The notes beneath the pieces were generated by a model. It did no database searches, was not told the origin of the DNA, and was given only the letters and a program-made list of their open reading frames with translations. Shown piece after piece: positions 1 through 7,363 of a stretch of 64,000 nt of DNA. Position 1 is the first letter of the stretch; every line of letters starts with the position of its first letter. The position numbers and the translations under genes were made by a program. Source of the stretch: Paraburkholderia dilworthii (GTDB lineage Bacteria > Pseudomonadota > Gammaproteobacteria > Burkholderiales > Burkholderiaceae); NCBI RefSeq assembly GCF_000472525.1, contig NZ_AWZT01000012.1, positions 1 to 64,000 of the forward strand, written 5' to 3'.

Positions 1-75
1 GTGCTGGCGTACAACATGAAGCGGGCGATCAAGCTACTCGGTTCAGAAGCGGTTATGAAGGCGATGAGGGCGTGA
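1..75 (+). mobile_element. 3' end of a transposase gene (partial, cut by window edge)
   Basis: The first 75 bases read in frame to a TGA stop and give about 24 residues containing AYNMKRAIKLLG. This resembles the C-terminal tail of IS1182/IS4-type DDE transposases, which often end with a similar 'AYN(M/L)KR' stretch. The rest of the gene lies outside the window. The family call rests on a very short segment, so it is tentative. It suggests that the left edge of the window is an insertion sequence. Confidence 0.55.
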
Positions 76-473
76 TGCCCGTACGGGGTTGTTGACCCTT
101 TGCGATGTGTTCGACCGTGATTTGACGTTTGGGTTGCCGCAATCGAAAAGCCGTGACCTGCGCCGAGACAGGTTTCGTCAATTCCCAGTCGCCAGCCGTT
201 TTGACACACTCTGGGCCGTACTGAGACGGACGGCGGACATCGCAGGACACCCCATCTCAATCTTTCGGTCGGCGGTGCGATCATTGTCGAAACAAGTTGG
301 CTCGATGGCTCGATGGCTCGATGCAAAAAATTTCACTTGGACGTTTGATCGGACGCCTATTAGGGCGACGCATGCATGGATGCATGCGCGGAATGTCGCT
401 GCCTAGGGGCGGCGAGCAAGGGACCGGATCTTGCTCGCGATGTCCGTGTCCTGCTGACGGAAGGGAGCGCGTC
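76..473. other. Gap downstream of the transposase; probable IS end and short repeats
   Basis: No convincing gene is present. The first part probably holds the right end of the insertion sequence; the exact inverted repeat cannot be fixed because the left end is not in the window. Around 299-325 the 8-base unit GCTCGATG is repeated three times in tandem. Around 370-388 there is a self-complementary GCATGCATGGATGCATGC stretch. Confidence 0.4.
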
Positions 474-665
474 ATGATCAAGCTACTTGGCATCCTGGTT
501 TTAGCGTTCGGTATTGCGGGTTGCGTCGCGGCGCAGCCGCCCTACTACGGCTACGGCGACCCGCCCGGCTATTATGCGCCGCGCCCCAGTTTCGGCATCG
601 GGATCGGGGCAGGAAGTTTCGGTGGCAGTGGTTTCGGAGGCGTCGGCGTCGGGCTCGGGTTTTAG
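474..665 (+). CDS. Small glycine-rich lipoprotein
   Basis: The 63-residue product starts at an ATG preceded by a good ribosome binding site (GAAGGGAG, 8 bases upstream). Residues 1-17 form a short hydrophobic signal ending in the lipobox-like IAGC, so Cys17 would be lipidated and the protein anchored in a membrane. The mature part begins with a Tyr/Pro-rich segment (PPYYGYGDPPGYY) and ends in a Gly-rich tail. Such small lipoproteins are common in Burkholderiaceae and have no assigned role. A longer reading from an upstream ATG at 297 lacks a signal peptide at its N-terminus and is unlikely. Confidence 0.7.
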   Translation: MIKLLGILVLAFGIAGCVAAQPPYYGYGDPPGYYAPRPSFGIGIGAGSFGGSGFGGVGVGLGF

Positions 666-1369
666 ATGGAGCGATACTGCCGTCAATCATGCGTCGTCTC
701 TGGCCAGCAGTCCGATATGAAGCACGTCACTGTCCCGGGCAGAGCCTCATGCGCGACGTAGCGGGAGCGTCAGTTCATTGCGCCCATAGATATCAGCCAT
801 GAAACCGATGCTCTCGCCGGCACCGCTTCGCATTCGTCCCGTTTTTGCGCCGCGTTGGTCCCACACCGACCTACCCCGGTCATTGGATCTGGCTCTACCT
901 CGACGGCAGCTGCCAAGTGTTGAGCAGCCAGTCGTGAGTTGTGTCGATCGACGAGTACTCAGTTGCCGTCTCAACGGATTTAAGAAGTCACAACGACCAA
1001 CGTGACGGTCGCAGCGGCATGATTTCGCGCAGATATCTGTGCGTCATCGCACCCTCAGCCACACCTATAGATCAGGGCATATCCCACCTGAATCTTTCAA
1101 TTTTCTTAACTATTCTCCACGATGTTGGTCATATGAAAACCCGCAATGACAGGAACGATTCTCTTTTCTCGGACTTCCTAACTCCATCTTGATCTTAAAT
1201 AACGCCGCTCCAAAATTTTCGTAGCCTTTACCCGGCTAGTTATACCTTGACACGCGGTTGACAATTGTTTTGATCTTCAAGATTGCCGCAACGTGTTGTT
1301 GGATCGTCACCTTTGCGACACGTCGAGTACCAATCCCACCCAACACGCGTTTACCTCACGGAGCGCAAG
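666..1369. other. About 700 bases without a supported gene
   Basis: Open frames here are short and lack ribosome binding sites or recognisable motifs. Two TTGACA hexamers occur at 1247-1252 and 1258-1263. They could be -35 elements for the gene at 1370, but no good -10 element was found at the right spacing. The base composition from about 1080 on is more AT-rich than the surroundings, which fits imported DNA. Confidence 0.4.
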
Positions 1370-2542
1370 ATGACAGCTCGATTGTTCCGATGCAATATCA
1401 TCAACTCCGGGGGGGCGCCGATCCTCTGGATAGGCGATCAGCTTGAACAGGGTGAATGGGCAGAAGAAAGTCTTCCGTCCAAGACAGCTGGCAGAATTAA
1501 CCCCGGTCAAACTGGGCACTACCAAGCAGAATCCGGTGGAGATATACCGATTTTTAGTAGTGTTATGACAGGTACAGAAGGGTGGGTTGCTTTTAGTACA
1601 ACAAACCTTAGTGGCGAAACGGAGTACTTCAAAGTATCGCATTGGCTGCCGTACTGGGCACCAAGGCGAGGCGCGCAGGCTGAGGCAATGCGTTTCGATC
1701 CCAGAACAGTACCGGGATCGACAGAATTCGACACGCGCGATACAAGTCCCGCCACCGTATCGATCAAGAGGGAATCATTCTCTCCACACGACGACATAGC
1801 TGAGTTTCAAAGCTTGCCATGGTTGGTCGCCTGGTCCGTAGCGCAGGTTTTTACAGTACCACACGGCGATTTTCACTGGCACCTCACGCTAACCGTTTCG
1901 GGTACCGCACCTCCACCATCCACGACAATCCCATTTTCTTCGACGCAGCCACCGAAAGTGAATTCTCAGAGCTTCCGTTTTTCAAATCCGGATATGTGGC
2001 GAGGCATTTGGGATAGCGACGACGGCAGCGTTACAGCCGTCATCACCGAACGAGACGGCGGTATGCTAAATGTGTCGATAACGGAGCGATCGCCTGGCGG
2101 CGGGGAACTGAATTTCAACGCAATTGATGTTCCAATTTCACGAACGCGGCTGTTCGACATTACTCGAGTATTTGATGCGATCCCAACTCTCCGCAAGAAC
2201 CGAGAATTGGTCAGCAAGCTTGATCGTGGCCTGCTCGAGGTCGAAAGGCAGGGAGGGAATAAATTTGAGGCGTCGGAGATAATAACTCGTGACCAACGCT
2301 TGTACGGGCAAACGATCACAGCGCTTGAGCGAGAATCTGCATTCGTCCGTGTACCTGAACCCATGAAGTTTGGGGGCGACTATTTGAGCCTTCCAAACGA
2401 TGCGGTGTTGGAGATTTACAAAGTAACTGCGGACAGACAGAATCTTGGCTACGAATTGCGATACGTTCGCCCCGGCTTTGTGCCGGTCATGGTAGTCAAC
2501 GGAATTGACAGACGTCTTCACCATCGGATATTACTGAGGTAA
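1370..2542 (+). CDS. Aegerolysin/Gpp34-like N-terminal domain protein with an unknown C-terminal half
   Basis: The 390-residue product starts at an ATG after GGAGCGCAAG; a start 29 codons upstream is open but has no ribosome binding site. Residues about 5-95 contain the pattern 'QGEW....P....I.PGQTGHYQAES.....MTGTEGWV'. This is the hallmark layout of aegerolysin-type proteins, including the insecticidal Gpp34 (Cry34) family, where a jelly-roll domain binds membranes. The C-terminal 230 residues are not recognised; they could be a second domain specific to this protein. The codon use is less GC-rich than in the neighbours, which points to horizontal transfer. It has no signal peptide. A toxin or lipid-binding role is inference from the N-terminal motif only. 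Confidence 0.55.
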   Translation: MTARLFRCNIINSGGAPILWIGDQLEQGEWAEESLPSKTAGRINPGQTGHYQAESGGDIPIFSSVMTGTEGWVAFSTTNLSGETEYFKVSHWLPYWAPRRGAQAEAMRFDPRTVPGSTEFDTRDTSPATVSIKRESFSPHDDIAEFQSLPWLVAWSVAQVFTVPHGDFHWHLTLTVSGTAPPPSTTIPFSSTQPPKVNSQSFRFSNPDMWRGIWDSDDGSVTAVITERDGGMLNVSITERSPGGGELNFNAIDVPISRTRLFDITRVFDAIPTLRKNRELVSKLDRGLLEVERQGGNKFEASEIITRDQRLYGQTITALERESAFVRVPEPMKFGGDYLSLPNDAVLEIYKVTADRQNLGYELRYVRPGFVPVMVVNGIDRRLHHRILLR

Positions 2543-2987
2543 GCCATTGCGGCGCTTAAAGTCGCTTGAGTGTGTCTGCTTCGCGGTGCTGAGCAGACGC
2601 ATGAATGTCACTTAAGGAAGAGTGTCGAAAGACTGCAACTGGCCGATTGGGTGAGTTCGCCAGCGGCCGCTTGGTGGCACTCCCGTTTGCAAAACCTGAT
2701 TCTGGCTGACTGACCGGTTTGAAGAAAGCTGTCTGACCGGAGTGGGTCGAGTGGGGAAGTTCGCCGGTCAAGGCGATCCGTTGCGGTGCTAGACAACGTC
2801 AAGCAGCACGGCCAAAACAATTGTCGCTGCCCACGGTGCGCTTCCGATGGACTTCCGGGTCCGGCCAACTCCACCCGTTCGAACGAACTTCCATGACTGT
2901 CCGCTTACGGAAGGACTTGAGCCGTTTCGCTATCGCACTGCCTCGATGACCCGGGCCACTACACCGTTATGAATGGCGTCGCCAAGC
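2543..2987. other. Intergenic stretch with no supported gene
   Basis: About 440 bases separate the aegerolysin-like gene from the terminator of the next minus-strand unit. Short open frames on both strands show no ribosome binding site or recognisable motif. Nothing else was identified. Confidence 0.4.
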
Positions 2988-3013
2988 AAAAAAAGCCGGC
3001 GCGTGCGCCGGCT
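2988..3013 (-). terminator. Rho-independent terminator, minus strand
   Basis: On the minus strand AGCCGGCGC and GCGCCGGCT-type arms form a strong GC hairpin followed by a run of seven T. It lies 116 bases after the stop of the minus-strand gene at 3129-3539 and probably ends that transcript. Confidence 0.75.
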
Positions 3014-3128
3014 GAATAGTTCGTCGTATCCGAGGGCGAACGAACCTGATCGAGCAGGCCCGTCAATTGCCTGCAATTCTCTTTTTGCCGCTGGGGCAGC
3101 CCATCAAGACCAGGCGCAGTGCGCGCCG

Positions 3129-3539
3129 TCAGCCCGCTTTGTTCGCGTTGCTCCGACTCGGCGGCCCGATGACGCCTGCACGTTGTTTCTCGGCACCCAC
3201 GCGCTCAAAGATCGGGGAAGCCGCCGCCTGATCTCTTTTCGCCGATGCCTGCTGCTGATCATGCTGGACATGGCTGCAAGTGCCCATTGCGTCGAGCCGG
3301 CCCAGCAGCGCTTGGCCCTGTTGCACGAGGGCAGGCGGCACGTTGGCTGTCGCCAGTACCGTATGGATCCGTTTGCGCCAGTAGTCCGGCGACGTCACGG
3401 CGGTCGCACGGCATGTATCGCCGCGCGGAACCAGATGCTCGAGTTGCAGGATCATGGCGCGGATGTGCGCCAGTTCGTGTTCGGCACGGTCGCAGGAGTT
3501 CATGTCCGTTCGTGAGTCAGATTCGTGTTGTTGTTCCAT
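3129..3539 (-). CDS. Hypothetical protein
   Basis: A 136-residue product if it starts at the first methionine of MEQQHESD; a second start at 3503 (MNSCDRAEH) would give 124 residues. Neither start has a clear ribosome binding site. The central part, MILQLEHLVPRGD then SPDYWRKRI, has the look of a small helical protein. No domain is recognised. A strong terminator follows, which supports a real transcript. The stretch between its stop and the terminator is empty. Confidence 0.5.
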   Translation of the reverse strand: MEQQHESDSRTDMNSCDRAEHELAHIRAMILQLEHLVPRGDTCRATAVTSPDYWRKRIHTVLATANVPPALVQQGQALLGRLDAMGTCSHVQHDQQQASAKRDQAAASPIFERVGAEKQRAGVIGPPSRSNANKAG

Positions 3540-3656
3540 ATTGGACGTCCGGGCCGCGCGAGATTCATGACCCGAAGCCATTCGGCCAGTCGGGACGGGG
3601 CCGTTCCTTCGGCGGGCCGATACGGCCCGCCGGTTCTCACCGCTATGCGCGTCGCC

Positions 3657-3812
3657 TCATTCGCGGCGCTGGCGCCAAGGCCAGCCAGATAGATCCGGTC
3701 GCCACAGCAGCTGCGCCCGGCGGTGTTCGCGCCGATAGTGGCCCACCACGAAGATGGCTGCGATCACAAGCACGGCCGAACCCATCACCATGCCTACCCT
3801 TACTTCGTCCAT
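3657..3812 (-). CDS. Small single-pass membrane protein
   Basis: The 51-residue product has one hydrophobic helix (about residues 6-25, MGSAVLVIAAIFVVGHY) followed by a basic cytoplasmic-type tail rich in Arg and Trp. GAAGGA lies just 3-4 bases before the ATG, close for a ribosome binding site but usable; an upstream start at 3845 adds 11 residues. The overlapping longer frame at 3643-3885 has no hydrophobic segment and an unlikely composition. Function unknown. Confidence 0.55.
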   Translation of the reverse strand: MDEVRVGMVMGSAVLVIAAIFVVGHYRREHRRAQLLWRPDLSGWPWRQRRE

Positions 3813-3985
3813 TGTTCCTTCGTTCAAAACCTGAGTCGTCAACACCGCGATAACCTCGGTCGCTTATCGGGTGTCCATCGATCAAACGCCACTCGGCGCG
3901 TGGTCCGCCTAACTTTCTTGAGTCCGTGCATCCTGGCGTCCCATGACGCAGCCTTGCATCAACTGTCTGGCGCCCACGGTAGTCG

Positions 3986-4546
3986 TTATCGCTTCACAGT
4001 CTGCGACGCCTGCTCGATGGTGCGCCGGGCGTTCTTCGAGCCAGCAGCGGTGGCCGTAGCAAGATTGCTTTCGGTGACCCGCACCACCTGCTGGCCGGTC
4101 TTCTGCAAGCTGTCGAGCAGGGTGCTCGTTGTACTGATCGCGTATTTCCATGCTGCGATGGCGGCTTCCGAACCGGCGAGTGAACTCCTTGCAACTTCGT
4201 CTACCAGCGTTTGCACCCGCTCGCAGCAGGCCCCGCATTGCGCATTTGCAACCTGCGCGAGTTCGGCCTGGGTGGCCGACACGATCCCGGACAGCTGGCG
4301 GCTGTAGGTCTGGGCCTTTTCTGCCATCGGCGCTGCAAGGCTGGTCTGGAGCGCGAGCCAGTCCTGCGGCCCCTGGGCGGACAGCGCCTTATGCGCGTGT
4401 TCGCGTGACTCGGCCAGCGTCGATCGGATCCACTGCACATTCAGTTCGACCAGCTTTCCGGTGCCCTCGACCAGCGTGCGTGTCAATCCAAAGTACACGT
4501 CGAGACCGGCCCTCCGGTCCGCAAGGGTCTGTTCCTGCGTCAGCAT
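3986..4546 (-). CDS. phaP: Phasin family protein
   Basis: The 186-residue product has the length and all-helical composition of PhaP-type phasins (Phasin_2 family), which coat polyhydroxyalkanoate granules in the cytoplasm. The N-terminal region LTQEQTLADRRAGLDVYFGL and the following amphipathic helices with regular Ala and Gln spacing fit the family; the C-terminal tail is Ala/Thr/Lys-rich, as usual. The ATG is preceded by AGGAG at 7 bases. It is one of several phasin-like paralogues usually carried by these bacteria. The symbol denotes the family rather than a specific orthologue. Confidence 0.8.
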   Translation of the reverse strand: MLTQEQTLADRRAGLDVYFGLTRTLVEGTGKLVELNVQWIRSTLAESREHAHKALSAQGPQDWLALQTSLAAPMAEKAQTYSRQLSGIVSATQAELAQVANAQCGACCERVQTLVDEVARSSLAGSEAAIAAWKYAISTTSTLLDSLQKTGQQVVRVTESNLATATAAGSKNARRTIEQASQTVKR

Positions 4547-4792
4547 GATGAAGCTCCTGTAATGGCGATCCGGCGGGGCGCCGCACCAGGAAAGGGCGGG
4601 CGATATAGTAGAACCGCGTAAGTAGACGCACCACGCGCGTCACATGCGGCACGCACGTCATCAGTGGTTTGCGAGGGTCATTCGGGCGTCGGCGTCACCG
4701 CAGCCGCATGCGCCGCGGCATTACCCGCAGGTGCCATGCGCGTTTGTGTCTGCAACGCGATCCGGATGACAGGGGACGCTGGCGAACGTGGT

Positions 4793-4990
4793 TCAGCGAT
4801 TCCGCGCAACCGCCTGAAGCAACAAATCGCCGTCCAACGTAAGAGACAGACGCTGACGACCGGATGCCAGCGGTTCCAGTACGACCAGCTGGCGCTCCAC
4901 TAGGGTTTCGAGATCTGTGCCGTTGAGGTCGATCCGGTCCGGCGCACTCCTGACCAGCATCAGGGCGGCGAATTCATGCGGGCTTAGCAT
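4793..4990 (-). CDS. Hypothetical small protein
   Basis: The 65-residue product starts with MLSPHEFAALMLVRSAPD and ends with LTLDGDLLLQAVARNR. It has a good GAGAG ribosome binding site and codon use like its neighbours. The sequence suggests a small helical, possibly winged-helix-like fold, with a regular Leu pattern, but no family is assigned with certainty. Similar small genes accompany regulatory or storage genes in this bacterial group (recollection, not checked). Confidence 0.55.
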   Translation of the reverse strand: MLSPHEFAALMLVRSAPDRIDLNGTDLETLVERQLVVLEPLASGRQRLSLTLDGDLLLQAVARNR

Positions 4991-5417
4991 GCTTTTCTCT
5001 CAGGTGTCTGGATTAATGTTGCCGGTAGCAAATATGACCGCTGTCATGTTAAAAACCCACGCCGGTATTCGGTATCTTCCAGTTTTTATCCCGGCATTTG
5101 AATTTGCGATCTGGTTTGACGCCGGGATGCCTATCTTAGTCGATATCACGTCCTATCGGATGAAGAAAACAGATGGACGATTAACCGCTGATAGATCGCA
5201 TATTGTCAGAGCATTATGGCTGCCCCATGCTGGGAGCCGCACCGGAAGCGGTGATCTACATTGCGTGTGAACGGTGAGATTCTCACTGTGCGTCGGAGTT
5301 AAAACGTGATTTCGTTCAACATTTTTATATTTAAATCATTTTTAAAGATTTACTTTTTGAGAAGCAATGTGACGAACAACCAGTCCGCTCACTCGCTCGG
5401 CGGCTTCCATCCTGCAA
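4991..5417. other. AT-rich intergenic stretch
   Basis: No gene is supported. The plus-strand frame at 4917-5270 overlaps the real minus-strand gene and has no ribosome binding site. The segment 5300-5365 is strikingly AT-rich (TTTTTATATTTAAATCATTT) compared with the rest of the window and could be a regulatory region or an H-NS-bound tract. Confidence 0.4.
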
Positions 5418-5601
5418 TGACAGTCGGTACTGGAGATGAGGTGTCCATTTTGGCGATCACCTGGTCATGAACGAGCCCAGCCCGGGGGCATCCGACTCGC
5501 GCAGCGCAGCCTCGACCTCTGCGCCGATCCAGCGGTCGCATGCCTCGGCTTCTTCAGCTGTGGCGAACCCGGATCTAACGGGGGAAAGGATTGGTAGGCA
5601 T
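5418..5601 (-). pseudogene. Remnant of a StbD/stability-determinant-type antitoxin gene
   Basis: Read across frames on the minus strand, the segment spells MPTNPFP, then FATAEEAEACDRWIGAEVEAAL, then HDQVIAKMD. That order matches the conserved pattern of stability-determinant (StbD-like) antitoxins, roughly 'TAEEAEAYDRW..VEAAL.D.RP.IPHDEVMAEMD'. The three parts lie in different frames, so the gene carries at least two indels: one near 5577-5590 and one near 5470-5480. No ParE/RelE-like toxin frame follows. This is interpreted as a decayed toxin-antitoxin locus; the family match is from memory of the consensus. Confidence 0.55.
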
Positions 5602-6346
5602 GGGGAAGTGCAACGCCGCAGACACGAACTTGAAACGATCAAATATCGCGACCCCTCGACCGGCAACACGTAGACGGGCCGAGGTCGGCCGCCTGGCTGG
5701 ATGCGCGGCCGTGCCCCCGCCGAGATTTGATCGGCCGCCCCAATCACCAAAGCAGATATGAGATGTGTAACTTTTCCGCTTTCGCCATGACGGTCGCGGC
5801 GCTGGCCGCCACACCGTCCTACGTGGCCGATCCCGTTTTGCAGTAAACGTCCCAAGAATGAAACATTCGCGATGCAACGCTGTGTCGCTAACGCTGGCCG
5901 CTCCCGGCGGCGGGATAGCGCTCCGGCAAAGCGCGGATCTCCTCTCTCTGCCGTGCCCTGTTCAGTCCTGAACAATGGATTGATTGATTTCGCTGTCGCC
6001 GTCGCTCTTCCCAACCGGGAGCGCTCCAGAGACCGATTGCGGCCGCAAGCGTAACGGAAATCACTCCGAACACGTGTGCAACGTTTAACGTTGTGTTTCC
6101 CCGATGCCAGCATGACGTGTGCGGTCTTCATTTAACTGAAATCCCCGCTTGGATAATCCTGAGCGGATCCAGGCTATTGGGAACTCAAAGACCGCCGCGC
6201 GGCAACACTTGCCGGCTCGGTCGCGACTATCCAGGGGTTGACAGCCCGGTGCTCCGCAGCGATCACTCCTCGCGCAGATGAAGGCCGGACATTGCCGCGC
6301 ACGGCGCGGCGGATCATGCTAAAAGTCGGACGACTTCCCGCGTCAT
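5602..6346. other. About 745 bases without a supported gene
   Basis: Long minus-strand frames cross this region (for example to 6131) but have Arg/Ser-rich, frame-shadow-like compositions and no ribosome binding sites. The only meaningful coding signal in them is the antitoxin remnant at 5418-5601. Nothing else was identified. Confidence 0.4.
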
Positions 6347-6394
6347 TTGCCGGGTGAAACCAGTGCTGTCCGGTGGCAGCCAAAAAGGGGAGGA

Positions 6395-6574
6395 ATGCCA
6401 TCGATCCTGTTGTGGCGAGAACGCGTAGCGTCGAGCCGGCGGACTGTGCTCGTAGGGCTCCTGTTCGCTGCGATCGTCCTGCTGGCTTTGCTCGGGGGCT
6501 ATTACATCGCGTACGAGCGGGCGCGCGCTGCGCAACGTGGCGTCGCCGGAGACATCGAAGCCACTGCGAGGTGA
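6395..6574 (+). CDS. Small single-pass membrane protein
   Basis: The product of 59 residues has a basic N-terminus (RERVASSRR), one strong transmembrane helix (TVLVGLLFAAIVLLALLGGYYIAY) of about 24 residues and a short charged tail. GGGGAGGA directly abuts the ATG, which is too close to be ideal; a TTG at 6347 in the same frame would add 16 residues and is an alternative start. Function unknown. It precedes the gene at 6781 on the same strand. Confidence 0.5.
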   Translation: MPSILLWRERVASSRRTVLVGLLFAAIVLLALLGGYYIAYERARAAQRGVAGDIEATAR

Positions 6575-6780
6575 TGGCGGCGGCGCCGCGGAACCGGCTA
6601 GACTATCCCGCGCTGGCGGACCGCTCCGCGCGACAAGTTGTTTCTGCCCTGGAGGCCGCGCGCTCACTTTCATGCTGGGGCGACCGCAAGAGGCGCTGGC
6701 GCGGGGGGCGAGGTGCTGCTCGCGGCCCTGCGGGGGGGCCCGATACCGCGACGGTGAACATCAGAAACGGGACCAAAACA

Positions 6781-7086
6781 ATGAACTGGCTGTGGACGTG
6801 GGGCGGCACCAGCTTCGGCTATCGCGACGGTGACAATCTGTGGACTTACGATGGGCGCCATGTCGGCCGTTTTGCCGGTAACGACGTCTATGCCCCGGAT
6901 GGGACGTACCTCGGCGAACTCGCGGGCACTCACCGCCTGATCACCTGCCAGGCGAAGCTGGGCTCGCGGCAGGCTGGCTTCACGCCCTCCGGGAGGCGGG
7001 TTGTCTACGCGTCTTACGCCGAGTACAGCGGCTACGCGCTGGACGAGGGCTACGAGGATTTTCCGGCCCCTGGGACACTGCGATGA
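6781..7086 (+). CDS. 4-fold beta flower domain protein
   Basis: The 101-residue product starts at an ATG with GGGA upstream. It begins MNWLWTWGGTSFGYRDGDNL and contains YDGRHVGRF and PDGTYLGEL, two related beta-strand units. Such repeats of 'G..vG.f' and 'DG.YLGE' typify the 4-fold beta flower proteins of proteobacteria, whose function is not known. The C-terminus has several Tyr (YASYAEYSGYALDEGYEDF), as in relatives. The longer frame that starts at 6373 is an artefact of reading upstream noncoding DNA. Confidence 0.65.
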   Translation: MNWLWTWGGTSFGYRDGDNLWTYDGRHVGRFAGNDVYAPDGTYLGELAGTHRLITCQAKLGSRQAGFTPSGRRVVYASYAEYSGYALDEGYEDFPAPGTLR

Positions 7087-7363
7087 CAACGCGCCACGAA
7101 GGCAGGCGGCGAGCGCAGGCCAGGCAGCGGCAACGTGCCGATGCAGACGTATCTGGAAACAGCACCTAGGCGTGGATCACTGGTCGCCCAATCCGTCCGG
7201 CCAGGTTGGCGATCCGCCGTAGTCGGACGGCCGCTTTAGCGAGAACTGAACGTCGCTTCAGGGTCGGTATTTGCCCGTCGTGATTGACGTTCGCAGTTGT
7301 CGGCTTCGGGCCTTGCTTGCCGTTAGCGCACCTTCTGACACATGCAATTGGGGCCCGGCGCGT

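Noticed and set aside
4917-5270. Plus-strand frame of 117 codons
   Set aside because: It overlaps the supported minus-strand gene at 4793 and lacks a ribosome binding site.
5457-6131. Minus-strand frame of 224 codons
   Set aside because: Most of it is Arg-rich noise; only its last part carries the antitoxin remnant, reported as a pseudogene.
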